From contig NW_001914933.1 of assembly GCF_000208925.1 (NCBI RefSeq), forward strand, positions 22,724 through 58,395: DNA of 35,672 nucleotides. Reading direction: 5' to 3'. A model generated the notes under the pieces. It saw nothing but the letters and a program-made list of their open reading frames with translations. It ran no database searches and was not told the origin of the DNA. This stretch comes from Entamoeba histolytica HM-1:IMSS. Taxonomy: Eukaryota; Evosea; Mastigamoebida; Endamoebidae. Positions 18,075 through 27,319 of this stretch are shown here, in pieces (positions within the stretch are counted from its first letter, which is position 1; every line of letters starts with the position of its first letter). The translations under genes and the position numbers were made by a program.

Positions 18075-19031
18075 ATGGGGGATCGTGAAGCACTTAAAAG
18101 TATTATTGCAAAAGGAATTGTTTTAAGAGAAAAACTTATAAAACATCCAACAATAGAAATGTGTAATGATTTATTGAATATTGCAATTGAAACAAAAACT
18201 ATTGGATTACAACTAAAACACCAACACGGAATTTTGTTAGGAGAAGAATTATCTATAAGAGCAACATATGAAAAAATGGTACTTGAAGAAGATTCAGATA
18301 AAGCAGATAGTGTGTATGAAAGAATTGTACGCGCTATAAAACAAGCAGAATATCTCGGTGATCAAGACCTCATATTAAGATTATATCAAACACGTGCTGA
18401 CTATTACTCATTGATTGGAGACATTATTATGGAGATTGATACTGTAGAACGAGCTAACCTTATTCTTAAAGATCATAATAGATCATTACGTTTGATTAAA
18501 TTATATGGAGAGTTTATTACAATGCTTAATAGTATTGTTCCCAAAAAAGATGAAGAAAAAATGATTGCTGATAAAACTATGGAAGCAAATTATAAATGTA
18601 TGTGTGAATTACAAATGCTAAGAAATGAAAAAGGATTTGACTATGAAGGTTATATTAAAAAAAATCATTCATTAGCATTTAGAGTTTATGTGTATTGTGG
18701 TGTAATGTTATCTAATCCATTTGTTTATGAAATAGATTCAAAAGAACAAAAAGTCGCACGTGAAGCATTTGAATTAGCTATAGAAGTAGCTGGATTAATT
18801 GGAAATACTGAATATCTTTGTGCTGCTTGGGGACAAAAAGTAGGTTCATATTATGGTCGTGGAACAGCTCAAGAAAAACAAGAATGGCTTGATAAATTAT
18901 TATTCTTAAAAGATAAATACAAACCAAAAGAACATTGGATTGATGAAACATTAGCAGATATAGAAAATTCAGCTCATATTAAATTAAGAAATTCAGATTT
19001 AGGAGTAGAAGAACCTTTAAATGATCAATAA
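18075..19031 (+). CDS. Helical solenoid-like cytosolic protein, unknown function
   Basis: A 318-residue protein that I do not recognise. It has no signal peptide or membrane segment and is predicted to be almost wholly alpha-helical. Helix pairs such as YERIVRAIKQAEYLGDQDLI, YQTRADYYSLIGDI and AREAFELAIEVAGLIGN carry Ala/Gly/Tyr patterns reminiscent of TPR or PCI-type solenoids, though no repeat is clear enough to name. Codon use and context are those of an ordinary expressed gene. It is divergent from the gelsolin-family gene with 186 bases between the starts. A scaffold or proteasome/COP9-like role would be a guess. Confidence 0.75.
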   Translation: MGDREALKSIIAKGIVLREKLIKHPTIEMCNDLLNIAIETKTIGLQLKHQHGILLGEELSIRATYEKMVLEEDSDKADSVYERIVRAIKQAEYLGDQDLILRLYQTRADYYSLIGDIIMEIDTVERANLILKDHNRSLRLIKLYGEFITMLNSIVPKKDEEKMIADKTMEANYKCMCELQMLRNEKGFDYEGYIKKNHSLAFRVYVYCGVMLSNPFVYEIDSKEQKVAREAFELAIEVAGLIGNTEYLCAAWGQKVGSYYGRGTAQEKQEWLDKLLFLKDKYKPKEHWIDETLADIENSAHIKLRNSDLGVEEPLNDQ

Positions 19032-20018
19032 TAATAATACATCTTTTCTTTTTTTTTAAATACATATATTTTTTGATATTGAAATAATATGTTTTCTCTT
19101 TAATTTATTTAATAATCTAATCTTCCTATTATCTCTTCACACTCCTTTCTCTTTTTTTTAATAAGATTACACTCTTATCATTTCTCTTTAAAATTTCTTT
19201 ATTCATACTTTATTTCATAGTATTACCTCCTTTTAAATATAAAACTTAATATTCTTTTCTTACTTACTTTAACAAATAAATAATTCTTATTTTTATTGCA
19301 TTTTTCCATAAATGTATTTTCTGCTTCATTTATTTAAGGAAAAGTTTCCATTTTTGAATAGTTTGAAATCTTTGCCTGATAATATCTAAATCATTTTGTC
19401 TTCATTATCATTATAGAAAGTATTAATAACCTTTTTTAAATAGATTAACAATTTTATCCATTTTAAATCACCAAAAAGAGGTATTAAATTAAATTTAAAA
19501 AGAGTTTTATAAAAGGAGGAATTTTTCTTTATCTATTAGTTTCGTTTTATATTACTTTTCAACCTCTTTTAAATACTTTTTATCTTTTTTTTGTACAATT
19601 TCTTCAGAAAACTAAAAACACTTTACAAACCTCAACAATTTGGAGATTATTTATCTTTATAATATCTTTTAGTTTTCATTTAATAAAATGAATCTATGGA
19701 AAAGTAAAAATGTTAACTTTTATTTAAGTTTATTCTACCAGAAAATTATTTTTAGGAGGAATGAAATGATAAAAATAGAAACTAAAATGGATTGGTTGAA
19801 AAAGGTTTGAAGAATAATTACAACGTTGTTTATAACCTATGAAAAAAAAAAACACTTTACCTCTTGAAGTACTTTCTTTTTTTTATTTTTATGTTCTAAT
19901 TTATTCTTATTCCACTTAATAAGAAGAAGGAGGGTATGATATCTACTAAAAATAGATAAGAAATGTTATTTAAAGGTTACGGATTTAACTCATTAACATA
20001 TCAAACATTCTTTTATCA
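19032..20018. other. 1-kb A/T spacer
   Basis: T-rich sequence with no gene or RNA recognised. The last 60 bases hold the TATA-like box and a possible initiator (TCAAACATTC, 20001-20010) of the SAPLIP gene. Confidence 0.45.
19967..19976 (+). promoter_or_regulatory. TATA-like box of the SAPLIP gene
   Basis: TATTTAAAGG differs from the Entamoeba consensus GTATTTAAAG by lacking only the leading G at the right place, and lies about 45-50 bases before the ATG. The stretch CAAACATTC at 20002-20010 is near the expected initiator position, giving a very short 5' untranslated region as is usual in this genus. Confidence 0.55.
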
Positions 20019-20297
20019 ATGAAAGCACTTCTTATTACTCTTTTATGCGCTCTTGCACTTGCTGGTTCATGCATCAACTGTTTCCATATAATTGATGATT
20101 CAAGATACTATACTTCAAATGGAAAAGATTATATGATGGAATATATGGAAGGATTATGTGAATACACTGATGGTGGATGGACTGATGCTTGCAACTATAT
20201 GAAGGACTATGGAATGGAGAAGGTTGTTGATTTAATGATGAACGGTACTTCAGCTATGGAAATTTGCACAATTATTGGAAATTGTCCATATAATTAA
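20019..20297 (+). CDS. Secreted saposin-like protein (SAPLIP, amoebapore-related)
   Basis: A 92-residue precursor with a classical signal peptide (hydrophobic core in residues 3-15, Ala-rich, cleavage likely near residues 17-18). The mature part of about 75 residues has six cysteines arranged as C-x2-C, 25 residues, C-x10-C, 24 residues, C-x5-C. That is the saposin B spacing for three disulphides and nearly matches the amoebapore framework. Amoebapores are granule peptides that form pores in bacterial or host membranes; Entamoeba has further SAPLIPs whose roles are mostly untested. Here the residue aligned with the C-terminal histidine that triggers amoebapore dimerisation at acid pH is Gly, and the peptide is strongly acidic (about a dozen Asp/Glu, four Lys/Arg). 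Lipid binding is therefore more likely than amoebapore-type pore formation. No propeptide at the C terminus. Confidence 0.85.
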   Translation: MKALLITLLCALALAGSCINCFHIIDDSRYYTSNGKDYMMEYMEGLCEYTDGGWTDACNYMKDYGMEKVVDLMMNGTSAMEICTIIGNCPYN

Positions 20298-21476
20298 GGT
20301 TCTTTTTTAAACGTTACAAATTGGTTTTAATATTATTCATATATTTATATATATTAATTTTTTTTTAATTTTGTAATTTGTTATAGAATTATTCTTTTCT
20401 TTTTAAACCTTTTCAAATTTGTTATCATTTTTTATTTCTTTCGTTATTTCTTTTTTTAATAATGATTTTTACTTAAACTAAAAGATATAATCTTTTTATA
20501 TCTTCTTTTCTTTTTATTAGTTTTTTAATACATTTTGTAAAGGTTACAAATGAATGTACGTCTTATTACTTTTTGTTGTTATGATATTACCCAACTACAA
20601 CTTTAATGAAAAAAATATTATTCATGGTTATTATTTTGTTTTAATACATATCAAAATTTAGAAAAAATTGGAAATGTCATCAACTCTAGAATAATATTAT
20701 GAATTTAGAGTAGTATTTAATACTTAATAAAGTAAATAAATAATACAACAAATCACTGGATTATGACATTAATTATATTAACACACTAATATAGAAAATA
20801 AAAAGAGTTGACAATTAGTTTCAAAAAAGAAAGAAAAACAGAACTTCTTGTTCTACTTTTGATATTCATTCTTAATTAAATAATACTAATATTCTATTTT
20901 AGAATATCTTACATTATTAAATAAAATACAATTAATATAATACACACATTATAAACATATTTATGAAACTCTATGTAAAAAAAAATATTTTTATAAGTGA
21001 AAAATTGATATTTGAAAGTAATATGAGTGAATTTGATTATAACTTTTCTATTTAGTTTATCTTAAAAAACAAAATCTAATTATTCTGTTAGTCTATACAA
21101 TGTTGAGTATCATATTTATTTAATAAATTATAAAAGTTACAAATAAAGTATGTTTTAAAATGTTTCATATCATTTTATTGAATGGAATGCTCAACTAACT
21201 TGAAAATCCAATAAGTATTCAAAAAAAAAAAAATGAAAAACAATGTCGTAAAGAAGTTATTACAAAGATTTTTGTAATGACAAATGAAGTATTAAATGAA
21301 TAATTCAATTTAATGAATCAAAGTGTATTTGTTAAAAAACCAATGATAAATGATTCAACTAAAATTCTACTTTTGATAATTAAAAAACTAAATAGCTAAA
21401 AAAGTTATTGTTATGAGTTTATTTAATTCTTTTTATTTCACATTTATTGTTTTTACAAATAGAAAATAAATATAAA
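20298..21476. other. 1.2-kb A/T spacer
   Basis: No gene, tRNA or retroelement is recognised. A short palindromic patch (CTCTAGAATAATATTATGAA then TTTAGAG, about 20684-20712) is the only structure I noticed. Confidence 0.4.
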
Positions 21477-21803
21477 TTATAGCCTTTGTTGAGAAACAGA
21501 TGAAGATTCTCTTTCTTCAGCTCTAATCCAATAATAAAGTGTTGATGCACATAAATTTTGATACTCTGGAAACTTCTTTAAATACCTAAGTGTATTTGAT
21601 ATTCCAATATCTTTTCCTAAAGTCACTGCTTTTTCTTTGAGACTTTTTCTCCATCGAGCTTTCTTTAGAGATTTTCTTTGAAAAGAAGGTGTTGTTGAAA
21701 TGACATTATCAGAAAGACTACTTTGTGATCTGATTGTTTCTATTTCATTTCCTTCAATAACTTCATAAGTTTCTTTAGAACATGGAACAAAAGATGATTT
21801 CAT
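21477..21803 (-). CDS. Small helix-turn-helix protein, paralogue 2
   Basis: A 108-residue paralogue of the 12015-12341 product, on the same strand and of identical length. Shared features are an early Cys (PC[KS].E.Y), a Ser/Thr-rich variable stretch, a basic patch (KKARWRK) and the trihelical segment KEKAVTLGKDIGISNTLRY, then KKFPEYQNLCASTLYYWIR. The strongest identity is in the last helix (LCASTLYYWI), the predicted DNA-reading helix, while the flanks have diverged, so this is a retained functional module and not a recent copy. The DNA around the two genes shows no obvious shared sequence. Likely a small nuclear DNA-binding protein; the targets are unknown. Confidence 0.7.
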   Translation of the reverse strand: MKSSFVPCSKETYEVIEGNEIETIRSQSSLSDNVISTTPSFQRKSLKKARWRKSLKEKAVTLGKDIGISNTLRYLKKFPEYQNLCASTLYYWIRAEERESSSVSQQRL

Positions 21804-23480
21804 TTATGTACTTTGTTTGAAGACAACTTAACTGGTTTAAAGAGTTGGTTTATCAATGATACAATCTCTTCTAATCAAATCTCTGTGTCATTTCATTTTT
21901 TAAACAAAATCAAATCACTTTTCGTGATTGTAAAATCATTATTTAAAAGTGATTAAATAACAAAGTCTCAAAGATGAATAATAGTTATAAACTCATTAAA
22001 TACGATATAATGTTAAATGTACTTCAAATCATTTTTATTTAGTTCAATGTAACTAAATGATATTTAAAATGATTTATTATGATATGCATCTTAATAATAG
22101 ATATTCAAAATGGATACAATTAAGTTCATCTAAGAAGATAATTAACTATAGTTATAAACACTTATTGAACTTGTTCCTTCTTAGTTTTTATTTTTCTCTT
22201 CATTCTTTACAATAACAATCAACAACAATATACTAGTAATATATATTCTGTTAATTGAATTATTAAAAGACATAAATTTATCAATAATGGGTTAAACCTC
22301 GATTATACTTTATTCATCTCATATGATTAAACTTTGTCTTAAATTAATTGATTAGACGTTTCTTATGAAATTGTTTATTTATAAATACATTGAATACAAC
22401 ATCATATACAAGAAATACTCTATAGTAAAGAAAACTAATGACTGTAAAAATTGATTGTCAAGATAAGAGTGTATGTTCAAGTATATTAAATCTTTCTTTT
22501 GGATAATCAGATAAAAAGAGAGTTAAATCACAATAAATGTAATCTTTTTATTTCAACAATCATAAAAATAATCATACTAACTACTTTCCTTTGAGATACA
22601 AATTTGTCTAATTCGTTGATAAAACCAATAACTATAAGTTGTTTCTCTAAAGAGAAAAGAAAGAAATGAGTGATCAGAAAAAAAGATAATATACATACAG
22701 TGAAATTGATGAGTATAAATGTTCTTCATGAATTGAATTATCATTCATTCTTTATATTCAAAAAAAGATAAAACAAAGAAACAGAATATATCTTTCCAAT
22801 TATAAATAATGAATAGTATTTTATTTAATATTAATACTTAAATTCTCTAAACACTAAATAAATGACAGTTGGGAAAATAATTGAAAAATAATAAATAAAT
22901 TAAAATAAATTCTTTGAAGTTTATTTGCATGATTCAGAATTTGACTTACATTTATCTTTTATATTTTTATTGACAAAATATATATTTATCAATTTAACAC
23001 ACTTATTTCTTGTTATTTTAAACTATTACAATAAAACATAATAATCATTCTAAATTATTTCTTTTAATAATAAACACATCTACTTTTATAACAAATTATC
23101 CTTTTGAAGCTGACTTTCATAAATAATATTCATATTCAGAGTCTAGAGTTATTCTTAAAACTTTGAGTAATAATACTAGTTTATTTAATACATTTCTTTA
23201 CATAACTCTATTTATTGGTACAAGAGAAAGCATTGAAAGTATATGTAATAAGAAAAGTATTGTTGGTAATTCATTAAAACAAAATAAAACAATAATGTTT
23301 ATGAATTTATTAAAATAATCTATTTCTTTAAATTCTTTAATATATTTATGTTTTACTTATTTAAAAATAATCGATTATGAAGGAGTTACATGAACAAAAT
23401 GAATATCTATTTTTTTGAATGTTTGTTTGAGGTGTTAAACCAGAATAACTTAATAAAGATAAGTATAATTAAAACAGCCT
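21804..23480. other. 1.7-kb A/T spacer
   Basis: No gene is supported on either strand; every frame is short and interrupted. It would contain the promoter of HTH paralogue 2 on its left side and the 3' end of the small membrane protein gene on its right. Confidence 0.45.
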
Positions 23481-23936
23481 TCAATTTTGTAATCCTTTTT
23501 TGTTTTCTTCATTAGAATTACCATTGGGATGTGTTTGAGAAGATACGGAAGAAGTACTTGAAAATGAAGAAGTTGTACTTTCATGGGTGGTTTCAAGTTC
23601 TATTGAGACTTCAGCCATAGGTTTATTTGATATTGACTCATTACCTTTTTTTTCTGGATTTGAAGAAGTAGAAAGAGAATTGGTTATTTCTTCTTCATTG
23701 TTTTGTTTCTGAGATCTAACATTTAGATACTTACGAATAACTACAGCAATAATAAGAATAACTGCACAGACTATAAGAAATGAGACAAAAAGAGAAGAAA
23801 CTATTATTGCAATAGTTTTTTTTTCTGATTTATCACTGTTTGTCTTCACTTCAATAGGATATTCACTTGTAGAGTTTGTTTGTCCTATTACATAGTCAAT
23901 TATGATGACTATAAGAAGGGTAGTAACTCTATTCAT
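23481..23936 (-). CDS. Small type I membrane protein with Ser-rich tail
   Basis: A 151-residue protein of unknown function. It has a signal peptide (about 1-19, ending VIGQ), a short extracellular stretch of about 22 residues with one N-glycosylation site (NST), and a membrane segment at about 42-67 followed by a basic stop-transfer (RKYLNVRSQK). An 80-residue cytosolic tail is rich in Ser, Thr, Asn and Glu. The extracellular part is too short to bind much, so the tail, with many possible phosphorylation sites, is probably the working part. It could be an adaptor or a partner subunit; no known domain is visible. Confidence 0.65.
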   Translation of the reverse strand: MNRVTTLLIVIIIDYVIGQTNSTSEYPIEVKTNSDKSEKKTIAIIVSSLFVSFLIVCAVILIIAVVIRKYLNVRSQKQNNEEEITNSLSTSSNPEKKGNESISNKPMAEVSIELETTHESTTSSFSSTSSVSSQTHPNGNSNEENKKGLQN

Positions 23937-24214
23937 CTGATAATGAAATGGAATTTATAAACTTCATAAAAGATTTTATACAACAACAAATAACCTACTT
24001 TCTTTTTTAATTGAGTAATAAAGTTAAGTAATACTCATAATTTAAAGTTCTTACCATTTTGGTAGTGTAAAATTAGTTATGGGTTATTATAGACTTTCTT
24101 AATGATAATAAGACAACAAGATTAATCAGATTAAATTTTCATATTAAATCAACTCTTTTTATGAAAACAAAGAAAAGATAAAAAAAAATAAGAAATTATA
24201 ACACCGAATCAAGT

Positions 24215-24988
24215 TTAATTATCAGCAGCTCCTTCTTTATTACCTCCTCTAATAAGACCTGTTCTTCTAGCAGCAACTTTACCAGCTTTTTGTCCTGGTG
24301 GAGATGATCTCTTAAGGGTAGTTGGATGTCCAACGTGTTGATGGTTTCCTCCTCCATGTGGATGGTCAACTGGATTCATAGCAACACCTCTAACTCTTGG
24401 CCATGTAGTTCTTTTAGCCTTATACATACGATAAGCAACACCAGCCTTAAGAATTGGTTTTTCAGTTCTTCCTCCACCTGCAATAATACCAACCATAGCT
24501 CTACAATTTGATTTTAATGTCTTTTTGGCTCCAGATGGAAGTCTAATACGAGTAGTTTCATTATCAGCATTATGTGAAATGACAGTAGCATAATTTCCAG
24601 ATGCTCTTGCAATAATTCCTCTGTCTCCTGGTTTAGATTCAACATTACAAACAACAGTACCTTCTGGGCATTGTCCAATTGGAAGGACATTTCCAATATG
24701 AAGGGAGGCTTTACTTCCACAATAAATGTATTGTCCTGAATATAATCCTTCAGCACAAATGAATAATTCTTTATCAAGTCCATATTGTCTTGGATTTCTG
24801 AAAACAACTCTAGCAAGAGGAGCTCCTCTTCCTGGATCATGTTCAATTGATTTAACTAATCCTCTAACTGTTGAATGTCTTTCAAAGAAATCAATAGCAC
24901 GATGTTGAGCAACACCCAACTTATGATGACTTCTTGATTTGAAAATAGACCCTCTTCCTTTTCTTTGACTCAGTGTTCTTCTTCCCAT
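24215..24988 (-). CDS. 60S ribosomal protein L8 (uL2)
   Basis: A 257-residue cytosolic ribosomal protein of the large subunit that lies next to the peptidyl-transferase centre. It opens [19 protein letters not shown] and is Arg/Lys/Gly-rich throughout. The highly conserved [20 protein letters not shown] loop near 198-217 holds the His known to be important for peptide-bond formation. Length matches eukaryotic L8 (about 257). A perfect GAAC element is found 40 bases upstream. It is divergent with the 7TM-pseudokinase gene, with 249 bases between the starts. Confidence 0.97.
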
Positions 24989-25027
24989 TCTGTTTCCGAG
25001 TGGCTAACCTAAACCTATTTTTTTCTC

Positions 25028-25035
25028 AGTTCATT
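25028..25035 (-). promoter_or_regulatory. GAAC core promoter element of the uL2 gene
   Basis: Minus-strand AATGAACT, an exact consensus match, 40 bases upstream of the uL2 start codon. No TATA-like box is evident, consistent with the GAAC element directing initiation. Confidence 0.6.
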
Positions 25036-25154
25036 ATTCTTTTTTTCTGTGATATTTCCCGTTTTTTTACTTATTTTACTCTTATATTGATTTTCTTATT
25101 ATTCATTTATTTTAATTTTTATTATATTTATTTTATATTTTCTTATACTTCATT

Positions 25155-25190
25155 AATAACATATTTTTAAAAATTAAAAATTATGTTATT
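25155..25190. repeat. Inverted repeat in the divergent uL2 / 7TM-pseudokinase intergenic region
   Basis: AATAACATATTTTTAA (25155-25170) is mirrored by TTAAAAATTATGTTATT (25174-25190), complementary except for one extra base, with a loop of three bases. It ends about 48 bases before the ATG of the downstream gene. It could be a protein-binding site or chance A/T symmetry. Confidence 0.55.
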
Positions 25191-25237
25191 ATATATTTAT
25201 TTGAAGTAAAAGAAACTTTAAACCCAACAACACTTTA

Positions 25238-26728
25238 ATGGGTACAACTCAAGAAATGGCTCTTTATTATTTTTTAGCTTCTATTAATTTAGTTTTTATG
25301 ATAATAGAATTAGGGATTATTATTGTATTTTTTATTAAATGTGGAAAGAAATTAATTCATCAACACTTATATTTATTTGTATTTTTCCTTATTTTTGGAC
25401 TTTATGTTTCTTTATATTTTGAAATGTCACAACAAATAATGAATTTAATTCTTGGGTTAAGTACAACATTGTTTATATTAGGTATAAATGTACAACAAAA
25501 TACTTATGTTATATTAATTGGTAATCCAAATAAAATAATTCAAGGAATTATGGTGTTAGTTACTATTACTCATTTTGTTGGAGTTATTGCTATTCATTCT
25601 TTAGTAACTTCTCAAACAAATTATTTAATATTTATGAATTTATTAAATTCAGGTAGTTTAACTTTATTAGTATTAATACAATGGAGTGGGTTATTTCAAA
25701 TAAGACATAGTTTACATACCAAATTAGGGATTATAGTAAGTATAGTAGAATTACTAGTAAATTGTGTAAATATTTTATTAACAATTCATAGTATTATTCT
25801 TACTATTGATCCATTATATATTAATAATGAATTTATTGTTTTAATGAATAATATTTTAATTATCTTTGCTATCTTTTGTATAACTATTTTAACATTAATT
25901 GTTAATAAAATTCAAAAAGAAGGATATGAAGAATTTAATGAAGAACATGATATTATTACTAATTCTTATTTAGTTGATATTTCATTTTTACTTCATCAAC
26001 ATTTGTTTATTGAAGGAAAACATAGTACTATTGGAAAAGCAATATTTCTTGGTAGTGAAGTAACATATAAACAAATTCCTTTATCTCATTTATTTGATAT
26101 TGATAGTTTACCAAAAGAAATTTATTCAATGAAAATGATAAATCACCCAAATTTACCACATATTGGTGGAGTTTGTAGAACAAATTTAAATGTATATGTT
26201 ATTTATGATTATTCAATGCCATATACATTAAATGAAATATGGAATAAACCATTAAGAAGTTATCAAATTTATAAGATTATTAATGGAATGGTATCTGCAT
26301 TACATTACCTTGAACAAAAAGGAATTATTCATTATCATTTACATTCAAATAATATTCTTATAAATGAAAGTTGTGATAAAGTAATTATTACTGATATATT
26401 TCCATTAATGAAGTATTGGTTTATTAATAAACAAAAAAAAAGTTATTTATTACCATCAGAAATGTTAGAAGAATCATATAGAATAAAATGTATGAATAAA
26501 AATATTAAATTTATTGTTCAATGTCTTTATAGGTTTGTAACTCATTCAACTTCTCTTGATATTAAACAAATTCCACCTCAAAGTGATTTTCGATCTATTC
26601 TTGAATTATGGATTCTTCCTGAATATGTAATGACAACAAAAAAGATGCTTAATGATTTACTTCTTCTTAAAACTTATCTCTTACAAAATCCAACTCACAA
26701 TTCTTCTTTATTATTTGCATCTAATTGA
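25238..26728 (+). CDS. Seven-transmembrane protein fused to a pseudokinase domain
   Basis: A 496-residue protein of a rare layout. Residues about 8-225 contain seven hydrophobic helices (near 8-35, 43-63, 66-95, 99-122, 126-152, 162-190, 198-226), suggesting an outside N terminus and a cytosolic C terminus. The rest is a protein-kinase fold of tyrosine-kinase-like type. The ATP-site Lys is present (K278 in VTYKQI), and so is the helix-C Glu (E294 in PKEIYSMKMINHPNL). The catalytic loop reads HYHLHSNN at 365-372, where HRDLxxxN is expected, so the catalytic Asp is His. DFG reads DIF at 386-388, keeping the Asp only. The glycine loop is degraded. It is therefore predicted to be a pseudokinase, perhaps a receptor whose signal passes through nucleotide binding or scaffolding. 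I do not recognise the 7TM part as a known GPCR family. Confidence 0.82.
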   Translation: MGTTQEMALYYFLASINLVFMIIELGIIIVFFIKCGKKLIHQHLYLFVFFLIFGLYVSLYFEMSQQIMNLILGLSTTLFILGINVQQNTYVILIGNPNKIIQGIMVLVTITHFVGVIAIHSLVTSQTNYLIFMNLLNSGSLTLLVLIQWSGLFQIRHSLHTKLGIIVSIVELLVNCVNILLTIHSIILTIDPLYINNEFIVLMNNILIIFAIFCITILTLIVNKIQKEGYEEFNEEHDIITNSYLVDISFLLHQHLFIEGKHSTIGKAIFLGSEVTYKQIPLSHLFDIDSLPKEIYSMKMINHPNLPHIGGVCRTNLNVYVIYDYSMPYTLNEIWNKPLRSYQIYKIINGMVSALHYLEQKGIIHYHLHSNNILINESCDKVIITDIFPLMKYWFINKQKKSYLLPSEMLEESYRIKCMNKNIKFIVQCLYRFVTHSTSLDIKQIPPQSDFRSILELWILPEYVMTTKKMLNDLLLLKTYLLQNPTHNSSLLFASN

Positions 26729-27319
26729 TTTTTGTTCATTAAATAATATTACTTTAAGTCAAATAACTTTCCATCAATAACACTCTTTTAACTTCATTTC
26801 TAAGTCAAAAACCCTGATCGTACATTATACGATAGATATTTTTGTTTTATCCTCTTTATTTGTTTCTTAAATCTTCTTATAATATAAAACCTAGTAATTA
26901 TTTAATACAAATTAATTCAAATAAGAAGAATTATATTCATAATTATTGAAAATTTCAAGTTAGTTAATTCTTTTCTTGTTTCAACAAAATGTCGAATAAT
27001 CTATGACTATTAATATCTGAATTAACTGAATTTCAATTGAAGTTACTTTACTTCTTCATGAATTACTTTAGTTTGGTAAATATGAAAAAGGTCCAAATTT
27101 CTTGAAAGTACCAAATAAGAAAAAAATAATTGTATTGAATCAATCCGAAAGAATAACAGTCAGATACGATTATAGAACCAAAAGAAAATAATATTTTAGG
27201 TTAGAAACACCAACAAACCTTCTTATTTTTTTCTTTTGAAGTTTTTATATTCCTACGTTTGAAGAACTATTTAAACTAAGCTAAAAGTATTGTTTATTCA
27301 TTCAAATCAAATAAGTAAC
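26729..27319. other. Spacer carrying the ADH2 promoter
   Basis: No gene. The last 60 bases hold the TATA-like box of ADH2 and a short leader before the ATG at 27320. Confidence 0.5.
27267..27276 (+). promoter_or_regulatory. TATA-like box of ADH2, overlapping a GAAC-like motif
   Basis: CTATTTAAAC resembles the Entamoeba GTATTTAAAG consensus and lies about 45-53 bases upstream of the ADH2 ATG. It is preceded by and overlaps GAACT (27264-27268), so TATA-like and partial GAAC-like elements are superimposed. The gene is expected to be strongly expressed. Confidence 0.5.

Noticed and set aside
20298..23480. Possible EhSINE/LINE remnants, tRNA array units or CRISPR-like arrays in the long spacers
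   Set aside because: I found no reverse transcriptase motif, tRNA B-box-like sequence or regular spaced repeats; only A/T-rich spacer.
27290..27319. Ten-codon N-terminal extension of ADH2
   Set aside because: It would start at TTG; the first ATG at 27320 gives the familiar 870-residue enzyme.
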